A program made the position numbers and the translations under genes. The notes below the pieces were generated by a model, which searched no databases, was not told the DNA's origin, and saw only the letters and a program-made list of their open reading frames with translations. A stretch of DNA of 64,000 bases, from positions 3,348,001 through 3,412,000 of the forward strand of contig NC_035793.1 in the NCBI RefSeq assembly GCF_001653235.2, written 5' to 3'. Positions 32,841 through 45,253 of the stretch are shown here, piece by piece; within the stretch, counting starts at the first letter, position 1; each line of letters begins with the position of its first letter. Source of the DNA: Pochonia chlamydosporia 170 (lineage: Eukaryota > Ascomycota > Sordariomycetes > Hypocreales > Clavicipitaceae).

Positions 32841-35800
32841 CTACGCGTCATTGTCAACCGAAAGGTTCTTGTACTTGCTAACAAGCTCCTCAATCTTCGG
32901 GAGAAGCTCCGGAATGCGAAAGGGCTTGGATATGACATCGTCCTTTTACAAGGGTTAGCGTAGCCATGGAAACTGCTTCAGTTGTTGGCTCAAACTCACT
33001 ATACCAGCGGCTTTGGCGCTCTCAATTTGCTCTGGCCTCGCATACGCCGTAACCGCAATGATCGGAATATGTGTCACAATGGTACCTTCTCTTTCTAATT
33101 CTCGGATTTTCCTCGCACAAGTCATTCCATCCATCACTGGCATTTCCAAGTCCATGAGGATTACAGAGATGTCGACTCCGTCTTGCTCATGTCCTGCCCA
33201 AAATCTGGACTTCTCCAGAGTTTGCAGTGCCTCAAAACCGTGGTTTGCCACAAAAGTATTGTTTCCGCAGTGTCGCAGTTGTCTTTGCAGTACCTTTTGA
33301 TTCACAATGTTGTCTTCGACAATAAGAACATCGAAAAGAGATCGGGTACCTGAAGTAGAGTTTGTTCGCGAGAGAGACCGGCCGCTAGGTTTTGATACAT
33401 TCTGTTGGATTGGAGGGGAAGGAGGAGGGACGACCTTGCGTCCGATTTTGAACGGTGAGATGTGATCATGTTTGGCGGGAGGATCTACACATTTCCGACA
33501 TTGAATGTAAAAGTTGAACTTGCTTCCCACACCTGCTACTGACGAGACTCCGATCTGGCCGCCTTGCATCTCAGTAAGAATCCTAGAAATGAACAAGCCC
33601 AGCCCGGATCCTCCGTATTGGACATGAGTGCGTGGTGTCGCTTGTTGGAATCGCTTGAACAAGAGCTTCATTTCTTCTTCCGCCAAGCCGGGTCCGGTAT
33701 CCTCCACGGAGCAGTGTATGTTGATGACATCCCCGGTCCCCCACTCCGACTCATCTGAGATATCCATGCCAGGAGCTCGTTGGTTATCAATTCGACTGAA
33801 GTACGAGATTCCAGTCTTGGTAAATTCAGACACATCTTTTGATGCACCAACCTGCACAATAATGCTGCGGCGCTCACGCCCTTGGGTAAACTTGATGGCG
33901 TTGGTCATGAGATTGATCAAAACTTGGTTCAACCTTGAAGGGTCCAATTTTGCCCAGGTAACGTTGTGCCTTTCGAAACTGTCATCGACGCTGAATTCAA
34001 ATTCGATGTCATGAGCAAGCAGCTCAGCTTCAAACATTTTGAGCGTCGATTGCACAACTTTAACTGGTTGAGTATTCGCTGGGGTAACGGCCAGCAAATT
34101 AGAATCCAACTTGGAAAGTGTCAGAATATCGTCCACAATGCGCTTCTGGTGACTAGCGCAAAGGTTGATGGTGTTTGCAGCATCCAAGCATCCTTCTAGC
34201 AAATTCTCCAACTCCTCTTGGTCTTTGTGAGCCGTAAAGACCGAAATATTGTTAGCAATCTGGTCCGCACATTGTAGAATAGCTGATAAAGGATTGCGCA
34301 TTTCGTGGCTAGTGATGTCGATGAAGTTTTCTTGTTGTCGTTTTAGCTCGACAGCCTCTTCGCGACGTTCGCTCTGAACCTTTTCTGCCCATTTCTGTGA
34401 AGAAATATCGGTAATACAGCCAAAGATGGATTTCAAAGCACCGTCTGCGGTTTTCTCCGGAAACGCACTCAGTAGCACCCATGTGTCAATGGTGATGCCG
34501 CCACTTTCCTGCGAGCATTTGAATCGAAATTCAAGAGAGATAGAAACCCTTTCATTGACCAGTTTCGTCCAAGCAGCCTCTAATGCAGGTCTGTCCTCGT
34601 CTCGAACGCTGTCCATCCATCCGCTCTCAGCATCTTGCAACCGCGTATGCCTAGAAATCTGCCACCACATGTCATTGCAATAGTTGATAGATCCAGTCGC
34701 ATCGGCAATGAACATTCCGACCGGGGCAAACTCAGCCATGCGGGTAAATCGGTACTCGCTCTCATTTGCCTCCTGCGTTCTTTGGATCAACTGCATAGAA
34801 AGCTCCTGTCTGTCAAGGGCTGCCAGACGTGCTGCCCGTTGCCCTCGGCGAATCTCCTCCTCGAACAGCACCACAGACGCCATAGATGTTGCTAGTTGTC
34901 TTGAGAGGAGATCTACAAAGAGCCTGTAATCGTCATCATATGGTCGCCTAGGATTCGTTCCCATAACAATAAAGCCGGTGACGGCTTCTTTTGTGGTGGT
35001 GGGCACAATGGGGAAGACGACAACGGTTGAGCATGGGTCGGGGTAACCTCGCAATTGAAGTCCTTCTATTAGATGTTTCGGGAGATTGCCAGCTTCATCG
35101 GAAAGAACAACTGGTGCGCCGCCCATGGCCATGCTTTGTCGCATATACACAGCAAAGCCGTCATCGGACAACTTCAGATCTAAGCACGATGGAGCGGCCA
35201 CATGACCTTCGGGGACGCCTGGAGCACCCTCAAGGACAAGTTGAGACGGCAACAAACTGCCTGAATGAAGGGAAGAGACTTCGCTCCCATACTCCTCTCG
35301 CACCGAGTAAATTATGCTGAAGGGTACATCGAATTCGTTATACTCCAGGCCAGCTTGAACTTGTGGCCAAAAGCTGGCAACGGTTGTTGCTGTGGCTACC
35401 TTCTCTCCCATCTCACGCAGCGTGAGCATGCGTCTCTCGTTGATTTTTCGGCGGGTGTTCTCGAAACAGGGATTATATAATCCGACAACTTCGCCTTCGT
35501 TGCCCAGCAGTGGCACGACTGCCCAGGAGAAGTATGTTTCCTCGAGAAATCCATCGCGATTGATGAATAATCGATTGTCGTGTTTCATTGTCGACTGTCC
35601 AGAGTTCCAGGCGTTACTAAAAACTGGTTCAACCTCATCCCAGATTTCTGCCCATGCATCCGTATAATTCATGCCCATGAGGCTAGGGTGTTTCTTTCCG
35701 GCCAGAGCAATGTATGCCTCATTGTATATTACCACCATATCTGAGCCCCAATACATGGCCGCGGGATGAGGGCTAGCCATGATGAGGCTAGACATTGTTC

Positions 35801-37370
35801 TCAGGCCAGACGGCCAGTCAGTCATTGGTCCAACAGCTGTGGAACCCCAATCTGTCGTCTTAGCAAATTTAATATGGTCGGGAAGACTATCTTTCAGTGG
35901 CAGCTTGGTCCAATCAAAAGACTGTGTGACGGGCTGTAGTTGCTGCAGGACCTGATTCGTAAACTCGTCTGGATGATTCAAAGGTGCTGCGGTATCGTCC
36001 AACTTGGTTCGAATAGCATCCAGGAGTTGGCCGTCGTCCTGTACACTCGGGATCGCGTCACCAAAGTAATCCGGAGGATCGAGTGGTCCCAGAGGCTCAA
36101 TAGAGTTGATGGCCGGCGTGGCTGGCATAGGTTGAGAAACAGCGGAACTATTGGTGGGAATTGAAATAGGATCCGTGGAAAGCGGCCCCGGAGAGCTCGG
36201 GCGAGTAGTTGAAGGTCCAGCAAGGTTGGCATTGCTGCTGATGAAACGAAAGCGTTGGCGAATAGTGGTGTACGTCCAATTGATCCCGCCGTATACGTGA
36301 TATAGGGCAGTTGACTCCTGGCTAGTTCGGCTGCTAGGCAATGATGTTGCCCAAGATACGAAACGTTCGTAGTTGATGGCATCCCGATTTTCGTCAGGTT
36401 CGATTCCAACTAGTCTAACAAGGTCTGGTGATGAACGCAGCGATGCGTTGCCATATAAAATATGTAGGGAAAGCAAGTTAGGAAGTGCAAGCGTCGCGTT
36501 TTGTAAATCTATGAGAAATGTTGGCCTGTCATCTTGCTCTACTAGCTCAATCGCTCCAATGCTTTGAATAAGTTGTGAATTCGGTGAGGCAATTTGAATA
36601 TCTGGGCTTAAACTAGGGGCTGCTATGTCGACAGACGAGCTTAAGCTACCTGGCGTGCTGCCTGATATTGCCGATACCATCGGCTTAACAGTAACATGGG
36701 GTAGTTTCACTGTCGTGACACCACTGGATGGCTCTTCCCGAGTCCTGGAGAGCATGCTAGCAGCAACGTCTGGCGACGAGCTCGCCGGTCTTCCAAGCCG
36801 TCTCGATGGTGTATGTGAAAAGAAAAGGGGAGAAAAAGGGCCGTCACGATTTGTTGAAGGCACAGGAGGACAAGACGCCGCGGGGGGGATTTCGAATCGT
36901 CTTGGGGGCGAAGAGCCGGTCCGAGGCTTTTTGAAAGGCGTAGGATCCATCGTGGTAGCCTTAAACTCTGAATCAAGGGAATGTCGTTTCCCTGTGGTAT
37001 GCTGCTGGTGCTGTTGTGGTTGGTGTTGCTCCAAAGTCCTTGACTTCTCTTCACAACATGGACTTCTTACGGTATTGGAACTCTCGAGGATGGCCGACGA
37101 CCCAGGACGGCCGTGATGCTTAACAGGCCGTATCCATCGTCCAGAATTTTCCGTTGAGGGCGGTCTTGAATCGTTCCGTTGCGTGTTGCCAGTGTGGGAA
37201 GTGAATGAGCCGGCGTGAGAGGCTGTTGGTGCAAAGATGTTCTCAGCTAAATGTGCATTTCTCACTGAGTTGTTGCATGAGAAAGGCGGGTTGGTGTCGC
37301 AAGTAGAATTAAAAGTAATTTGAGAAACGGGCCCGGGGCGGGATACGGAGGAGCTTTCTCCTTCTTGCAT
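32841..37370 (-). CDS. Hybrid histidine kinase with PAS domains and receiver domain
   Basis: This is a two-component sensor. Autophosphorylation on His and transfer to Asp would feed an Ypd1-type phosphorelay. Exon 1 is 37370-33000 and exon 2 is 32942-32841, with a 57-bp intron (GTGAGT...GCTAAC...AAAAG) inside the receiver, giving 1490 residues. The first about 490 residues are Ser/Pro-rich with no clear domain. A PAS-like domain follows (about 500-600, TDWPSGLRTMSSLIMASPHP and NEAYIALAGKKHPSLMG), then a GAF-like segment (about 670-860) and a second PAS (about 877-990, NESEYRFTRMAEFAPVGMF). Next come HisKA with SHEMRNPLSA (His 1022), HATPase_c (NLMTNAIKFTQG near 1156, GSGLGLFISRIL near 1258), and REC (VEDNIVNQKVL, LMDLEMPVMDGM, Asp 1407). 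Exon 2 supplies the conserved receiver Lys (DDVISKPFRIPEL). No transmembrane span is seen. I cannot assign the exact fungal HK group. The first in-frame ATG was chosen. Confidence 0.93.
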
Positions 37371-37460
37371 CAAGGCGCCGCCGGGGTGACCCTCCGACAA
37401 AGACCAACCAGTGGAAACTCAGTGAGCAATGCGAGCCGGACTATATAACCAGAAAGTACC

Positions 37461-37493
37461 CAACACCGAGTGAGAGACGACGACTCGGTGTTG
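37461..37493. promoter_or_regulatory. Perfect 11-bp inverted repeat in the histidine-kinase promoter
   Basis: CAACACCGAGT (37461-37471) and its exact reverse complement ACTCGGTGTTG (37483-37493) are separated by 11 bp. The structure starts 91 bp upstream of the histidine-kinase start codon, beside a TATATAA stretch at 37442-37448. It could be a binding site for a dimeric regulator or an RNA hairpin in the leader. Neither is proven. Confidence 0.5.
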
Positions 37494-40400
37494 TTGGGTT
37501 GGTCAACTTGGAACCAGGGACTGTCGAATGGGTTGTGTGGAAAGAAACTGTCTTCGGGGTCCCAGTTCCTTGTTCACCTGTGTGGCTTGTTGGGCCAGGG
37601 CCTGGGCCTTTTGTGACTCTGGCGAGATGCAGGACTTTGGTCAGCGGTCGTCAAGAAGATCGAGATCTGGAAGAGAGAGTGGACTGGGAGGCGGAGCTCC
37701 AAAGCAACAAGAACAAGGGTATTGAGATGAACTGCGAGCTGCAAGTTTATGCTACCGCCCAAGTCGATGCACCAGTTCAGCTCCAGTAAACAGACTTGAG
37801 GTCAAAGCAGTAATGGGCCCAAGAGGCATGGGCAGCCTTCCTCTATGGTCAGGCGACTAATGGACGAAGCAGGCGATGGCTTCCCACCGAGGAACAGAGT
37901 GCCAACCGTTAACCGTGGATGGTCTATTTGTTCAACTCAGCCACGAGTGTGTGGACTCTTGTGGAAGCAGAGAGAGCCGCAGAATGGGCGAATCGACTGG
38001 ACAAGAGGCGGGAAGAGTCGTCCCGGAAGGATGAGGCGTTATGGATGAGGCCACTGGAGGGGTGGTAAGTATTTGGTTGGCAAAGCCCAACCTTTCCAAG
38101 ATTGAACAAGATAACGGGGCTGGTGGCGTCAGTTGCATGTATTGTGTCGGCCTCATCAACGTCAGACGAAGAACTCGGCTTTGGGTGCTTGCAATGAAAG
38201 CACGCGAGGTTGGTTAGTCGCAGAGAGTTGATGTGTTTCCGGACTTGTAACAATGGAGACGTGATGTTTGGCGAAAATACAGCTACTGGCTGATATGCCG
38301 TAGAAAAGGATAGATGGAGTCTCGAGTGATGTCCGACACAAGCTTGAGGCGAAGAGGGAAGGGTCCAGTCGGGAATCTCAGCATCAAACGGGAGACTGGA
38401 GCTCTGTCGAGTGTGGTCTGGTGGCGATCCTGCACTTGGGTCTGGTGCTTTACGTTTCGGTGCGGCCAAAACGCGACAGGCCACGTTTGCCTAGCCAGGG
38501 ACAGAATGGTCTGGTGACAGCCAACAATGGGGGAAAGGGAATTTCGATCAAATTTGATGCCTGGCATGTTGGACTCGACTCGACGCTAACAAGGTGCCGA
38601 CGGCCGGAGATGACTCCGTCTGCTGGTGCCCAGCCAGACCAAGACCAGATTTGCCTCGACCAGGCACTTGCATTGGAGGGATGAGAGAGCGTCTGATCGT
38701 CTGAAAAAGAACCTGACCGCATACTTGATGCTTGCCCAAAGCATTGACTGGAGATATGAAGAAATAGGCGATGTTATCTATCATGTGGTTCAACTTTGGA
38801 GTACGTATTAAAATCTACACAAGTCTGAAGTGGAAAAGCATTGACCTCAACTGGATTGACCTCCTCATTACGACTGAAGAAAGCAAGGACCACCCAGAGC
38901 TCCGATTCGCCCTTGCCTGTTCTGCATCTCAACTCAACTCATATCATCTCATCTCATCTGGCGACCTTTTTTTACTTTTTACTCCTGGACCAACCAGACA
39001 ACTGACCAGGCATTTGGATCGACGTGATGCTTGACCTTGGACCCAAGAATCATAAAATCAGAGCCGTCATTCTCACGCTGTTTATTATTGTCCAATCCGG
39101 TCAAAGTTCCTACTTCAACGTCAATTTGGCACCTGGCCCTCCAGCTGGGTTCGTGTCCCACCCCCCTCTATCCATACGCTACTCCGTACTGACTATTGTA
39201 CTAATCAATGAGCTTCTGTCTGAGCTTAAATGCAGACAGGAGTTGGGGGGCATCACCAGGAATTGCCAAACGTGCCTAAGTACACAGCAGCCTGCTACAC
39301 ACAAATAATAGTGTCGCTGCACGTAATACCTGAAGAACGGTTGTCGTCATTGCGACACTCCTCGCTCGTTTGTTACTGAAGTTGGTGCATCCTGTGCCGA
39401 CACAATAAATACAAAAGCCTTCAAGAAAACTGCTGCCATTGGAGGCGGAAGCTCGTCCCGACCAGACTACGGAGTACGGAGTACTGTAGACTCTTCCCGT
39501 TGACATTCCTGCGACTCGCCTTGTCATCCATCATTGCATCAATGATATCCTCATGAGCCTTCGATCCACGGGCTTGGTTTCGATAGCAGCTCCCTTCGTG
39601 GTGGGGATGGTGCATCCAAGACGGGACCCCTGGAAACAAACCCTACGGTAACCAAAATTATGCCCTCATTCTGTCCAAATCTTGCGTCCTGTCTCCACTG
39701 TTCGATGTTCATGGAACAGTCTGGACTCCTTCGAAAATTGTCCGCCGAGACATGGGGGCATCTGCTCCGTACAGCACATGTATGCGTGTATGCATGTCTG
39801 CAGGAGAAAGAGAGAACTCAGGCTTCAACCGCTGCCACGAAATTGTTCATGTCGAGCAAAACGGAGAGTCGATAACCAGATATGGAGCGCATCTTTGTGC
39901 AGCGCCTGAGCACCTGCAAATAAACAGATCAGCAGCGGGAACCGCGGGAACAAGGAATAGTTCCTAAGCCCTTGACGTATTGGCAAGTTTCAATGTGTCG
40001 ATTTGCATTGTGATTTGCTCCTGGGGGGGGGGGATCATGCAACACACTGGCTCTCGGTTCCACGAGCCCGTAGACACACGAACGACTTTGCCCAGAGGGG
40101 CAGAATGTCCATCTAAACCCTAATACAGATGGAAACATTCAGCTTTTTTTATCTGCCGATGCGACTTTTGCTTTTTTTATGGCAGGTAGCGGCAACACGT
40201 CTTCGAGTGGGCGGCAATTAATACCCATGAGAAGGGTCAGGACAAGACATGACAATTCCACAAAGCAGGCTAACAAAATATGCCGTAATGAAGTTGCTTG
40301 CAACTGCGTGACAGCGGGCAAGTATTACATGTATGGGGTCACGGACCGTACAAAGCAATTGTGCAATTGGTTGCGTGTACCTATTCCAGGATGACACTGG

Positions 40401-41574
40401 CCGCTTCCCCTCGAATTCCTTTCTCCGGCTCAAGTACTTTCACATCTCCCTGCTCACAGCGTTATATGATGGATTGTACAAGTGTCCAACGTGCCGAAAC
40501 AAAACTTATATCAGCATCTCTCATGGTCTGGTTTCACATCCGATAGTGTTTGGAAGTATTTGGAAGAGCATGGCATTGGCGGCTTCAAGGTCGTACTCCT
40601 CGAAAGTTGTCTTATACTACAGTTTCACTGTTTGACACGCAACACACTCACTCTAGATGCTCTGATCTACACTTTTCGCAGTTTGAAAGCTTTCTGACTC
40701 AACTTCGTTCTTTTTTGGCTTCATCAGTTCACCTTTTTTGAACTATAGCGTCGCCGAGTTCTTTGCAGGTTTGATCAAATAGCAACAAGGGCAGTATCAT
40801 GAAATTAAAGTCGACGCCATACACCCAGCGAAAGCAGGTTGAAACCGTTGGAATTATTGTCATTGTAAGTCAATATGGAACGGCCATTGCACTCAAGTGC
40901 CTTGGAACGTGCAACGAAAACCGCAATCTCGTACAGTATCGATTCTGTATTGCTGCCGTGTATGCCTACTGGCTTGGCTGATTTATGCGTCCTTAGGAAT
41001 CAGTTCCCTAGCTGCCTCCTACTTCTAAATTCCTATGGAAACTACGTTCAACATGTCCGAGCAGACAATAGGCAACAAGATCATTCTTTATATTTTTTTC
41101 ACCAACAGCTCGCGCTCATGCTGAGACTCCCAGTGGGGAAGTACTTGAGGTTTGAAGCAGTTACATCCATTCGCTGAACCTGACAGAAGAGTCATTCGAC
41201 ACAGCCTATGTTTCAAGGTGATGTGCTCTGTATACAGATAAGACTATAGCCACTGAAACTGACAGCAGGGTGTATAAGTAGTCTCGTTACTCTGCACGAT
41301 ACTGTTTGGCCATAGTTTGTCCCGCCTCGCCTGTGCTTGTAGTAGGCAAAGGACAAGGTAGCTGGGCACAGCACAGCACAGTAAAATACTTGACAACAAC
41401 TGGTTCTACAACTGGTTCTATCTTGATAGTAATTTTTGGGTGTCTTCGCTGTCAAACACAGCCCCAATCAATGGCCGGTCCATAGGCACCGCGCAAGCAT
41501 CTTGTACCAGACATGTCAACGTGCCCGTGTAGACTCCTCCCAGTACAAAACAGTACAATAAGTAGTACGCGGTA

Positions 41575-41775
41575 GTATAACAGATGTAATGCTCTTTATT
41601 TTATATAATGCTAAATTCTTATATTATTAAGGCATATAAATATAAGACTATCGCTCTATTGTAGCGCATTATTCTCATTCATTAAGATACTAGCTATATA
41701 TACTACCTCAAGAGTCTCTACTGGTTATAAAGAACTCAAAATAAAGCATATCATTCTGCTATCCTTTATTGGCCT
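41575..41775. other. AT-rich block, possible decayed transposon
   Basis: About 200 bp dominated by A and T (for example TTTATTTTATATAATGC, TTATATTATTAAGGC and CTAGCTATATATACTACC), in sharp contrast to the balanced flanks. This resembles short repeat remnants altered by C-to-T mutation in fungi. No coding frame or terminal repeat could be defined. Confidence 0.4.
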
Positions 41776-43260
41776 TTTTAGCCTTATGATAGAGGCGCAA
41801 CACAAAACGAAAGCGCCAAAGACAAGTGCACCTGGACCGGGAAACGTTGGGTACGTAAGGTGCATACATTTGGTGTGTGTGTGTGTTCGTGTTTTCCGCA
41901 GTTACATTACTGATTCAATACGTAGACATGTGACATCAAAAGAACGAAAAAAAATTCGCTCACGACCAAAGGGATGGAACGCGTCGGTGGTGGGGGTTGT
42001 GGTGGTGGTTGTGGTGGTGCGAGATGAGGCGATGGGAAGGTCAAACAAGTCTCAAATTGACTTGACGTCCGTATTGCTTCCTACCAGGCCTATCTAGAAT
42101 CCTATTTTCTATCACAACTGTAGCTGTTGCACAAGATGCACGGTAGTATGTATTGGCAAGGTCAACTTCAACTCTGAAGCATTAATGACCTGACCAGTAT
42201 CTTTGCATTTGCGAATTTGGTTGCGTGACTTGGTGATGTCAATGCATGCCATGATGAACTCGGCAGCTTTAGGCTGATAGATGTCGATGGGATCAATATT
42301 CACCGTACTCTGCACAGAGCAGCAAACGAGTACATGCGTCTGCTGCTTCAATGTTGGCTTGGAAAAGAAAAGACGTCAAGTCGAACCAGGTTTGTTGCCC
42401 CCACTTGACTTGAACTGTCGGCAACGAGATCCGAACATACATTTAATGAGGCCACACCAGACTCGACCTCGTCGGGTCTGCTGCATTCACAAACATCGAC
42501 CGACCAACCGTAATGCCTCTCAGCCGCTGATAGACGTGCTCCAATCTGCAGCCGTCCTACTTTGCATTTTTTCCACATTGATCCCTCGCGGAATCACAGT
42601 CAACAGCCGGCACACCCAATCATCCAAGTTCTACGTTGGCGGCATTTCCCCACACGCCATTGGCTGGCGTCTGCATCTCAAACGGGCGGCAGAGCCAATC
42701 GTCGACGATTTGCAGTTGCGGGCGCTTAAAGACCCCTGGGCTTGCGGCATCTAATTGGCCATGATGGAGGAAATGTGATGATGGATGCACCAGGCTCATG
42801 CAGCTCCATGTCCTCGCACAGAAGCTCACCGGACCCCATCCCAATGCCAATCACCACCAGACCTCCTCCCGCTTGGCTTGGTCCCTTGGTCGGCCACCAG
42901 CGGGAAGACCCATGGTCTTTAAGCAGGTCGGCCCCCGATCTTTGTTTGCTGAGCCTTGGACATGGGGAAGCTTTGAGCTGCCTGGTTTAATGCCTCCTGA
43001 CGACGGCAACAACGATAAAAAAGAAGAGACGAAACAAATCGAAACCAACTGTCGACCGACGTCAAGACCTCGTCCTGTGGATGCGGCCCGCCGGCAGTTG
43101 CTCAAGATCCCAGCCACGACGAGAACCGGTCTGGAAGCGCTGGTAGGCTCACGATATCGAGGAATTGAGCCATAGTTTTGTTCCTTGAGAAATTTCACTC
43201 ACAAAAGGACGTCGAGCCTTCGGACACGAATACAGTTCTACACAAATACGGCTTTTCAAA

Positions 43261-44233
43261 ATGAAGTTGACCACATTCACCTCGCGGGCCTCACCATCAT
43301 ACCGCTTCCTACGACGAGTATGGCCCAAAGTGTCCCGCAAAGCAACAACATGGCTCATGCCCATCGAGCTCATCGGCCTGGTGCCGCTTCTCGTCATCTT
43401 TGGCATCTCCCAGCCAGACATGTACAGATCAGACATGTGGCGGATTGGCTTCGAGAATAAGCTCAACTCCAACCCCAACATGATTCTGTACGCCTACGCC
43501 AACTACAAACCACTGCCCAAGGTGCCGTTCATCTGGTCGCAAACGTAAGTCATGGCACACCATCAAAACATGCATGAGAATGGGCAAGATAGCAGGGCAC
43601 TGACACATCATTCTTTCTCTTCACCAGCCTTACCGATTTTAACGTGGCCATTTCCGTCATTTCTCTCTTCTTCCTGCTTTCCAAGCTGATTTCTCACATC
43701 ATGAAGCTTTGGTACCCCATCATCGCAGTCGGCATCAATTTTGCCCTTGTTGCACTCTTTGCCGTCAGCACATACGGGCAAGTTGGGCCGGATTATGCCG
43801 ACGAGCGATATCCCGCCCCGGCAGCGTGGTATTTCCGAAAGGGTTGTGAGCTTGCACGCAAGTACGGCAGGTATAGAGCCTGCCAGATTGCGCAGGCGTC
43901 GCTGTTTATTACTCTGTATATGCTGTGAGTTCTTTCCGTGGCTTGCTGTTATTGGTGGTGTCTCTGACTGGATTTCGCAGCGTGGTTTATGTGCTGAACT
44001 TGGGTTTTGCCTTGTACGCCATGTGGCCTAACCCGTTGAATGATATCGATGTGGATGAGGATGACAGAGACTCGACCAATTCGGATCCCAAGGAGCGAGG
44101 TACTTGGGAGATGCAGAGTATGAAGTCGCCTGTGTCGGTGCGTGAGTCGCCGTTTACGCCAAGGACACAGGCTTTCCGAACTCTGGACAGGCAGTTACCG
44201 TTACGACAGCACCAAGGTCAGCGATTTGGCTGA
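43261..44233 (+). CDS. Unrecognised fungal integral membrane protein
   Basis: Exons 43261-43544, 43628-43924 and 43981-44233 (introns 83 and 56 bp) give 277 residues. I do not recognise a named family. Four hydrophobic segments are visible: about 35-50 (IELIGLVPLLVIFGI), 102-118 (VAISVISLFFLLSKLI), 123-143 (LWYPIIAVGINFALVALFAV) and 183-207 (SLFITLYMLVVYVLNLGFAL, created across the second splice join). The N-terminus is basic, so it is probably cytosolic or a weak targeting signal. The last about 70 residues are hydrophilic, with an acidic patch DIDVDEDDRDS and several Ser-Pro/Thr-Pro sites (KSPVS, ESPFTPRT) that could be phosphorylated. The topology recalls MARVEL-like four-span fungal proteins, but no diagnostic motif was found. 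The upstream neighbour across the long gap is the histidine kinase. Confidence 0.8.
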
Positions 44234-45253
44234 GGGATGGTAAGGGAAGAGGATGAAAAGATGCAGGTGCGATTTGAGGCGTGAAAATCTAAACTAATGG
44301 ATGATGGTTATATTGGAGTATCTGGCGTTAGGGGCAAATCATTCGGTGTCTTACACGGCCGTTGACTAGGCGATTCGACCGTTGAACAGTCGCAGCCTCT
44401 GGAGACGGCGGTATGCAGCGTATATATATGTGCCTAGGGACTCGGGCCTTTCTTTTATCGTTCCTTGCATGGCGAGTTGACCAGAGCCATTGAATACTAG
44501 GTCAATCTCGCAGCTGTCACAGCCATTATAGTGATGTCAGGAGGGCGACATGGAGTTTTGTCTCCTACCATGAAGCATACATACCATTCAGTCTGTAATT
44601 GCAGCACCGCTTCCTACAAGTCTGCACAGAAGCGTTGAGTATAATGGCCAAAAAACACCTGAGCACCTCCGATTCCCGCCCTGGTAAATAATCAATCCAA
44701 CAGCAAAGTACGTAAGAGCTTCCACTGCGCCGTCGCTCCTCCGCGGCGCCTTCTCCACCGGCGTCCGTGGACCGCGACCTGCCGCTCCGATTTCGCGTGA
44801 ACTGGACCGAGAGCCACAGTGCTCAAGTGGGCATCTCGGGACCAGGCGCTGGAGAAATGCTGGACGTCACTAATCCATCATTCGTCTGTGCTGGAACAGG
44901 TGCTGTACCACTCCGTGTGACCAGCTAGCTGTGACTGACCCCAATTCCAGCAACCAAACGGTGCCGAGCTTTCAATACTCCCCCGCATATTCAATGACCC
45001 CGGCACCGATAGAGCCGGCAATTTCCATCCCTTCCCCAAACATTTCTAATTGTCATTGACGTTTTCTCTCTTCTACACCTGCACACGTACATATTCGCAA
45101 ATTTGTCAATCTTGCAAGGGTCTACAGCTCATCACTAGACACGGACACAACGACAAGAAGCTAGTCTCGTCCCCGTTTGACCTACTCATCTGTTGTTGGA
45201 AGCTAGGTGAGCTACCGACAGACAGACCGAGCTCTTAGTGGCGTTCATCTCCA
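44234..45253. other. Tandem intergenic region upstream of SSADH
   Basis: The 3' flank of the membrane-protein gene, then the SSADH promoter and leader (CT-rich from about 44960). A TATATATA stretch lies at about 44421. No gene is recognised. Confidence 0.5.

Larger units (their letters stand above)
37371..43260. other. 5.9-kb gene-free divergent interval
   Basis: No gene is supported. The interval contains the histidine-kinase promoter with an inverted repeat (37461-37493), three exact TACGGAGTAC-type words (39180-39189 and an overlapping pair at 39468-39484), a run of eleven G (40023-40033), an AT-rich block (41575-41775) and a GGT/TGG-rich stretch (about 41985-42020). The open frames present are short, overlap on both strands and show no domain. 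Confidence 0.6.
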
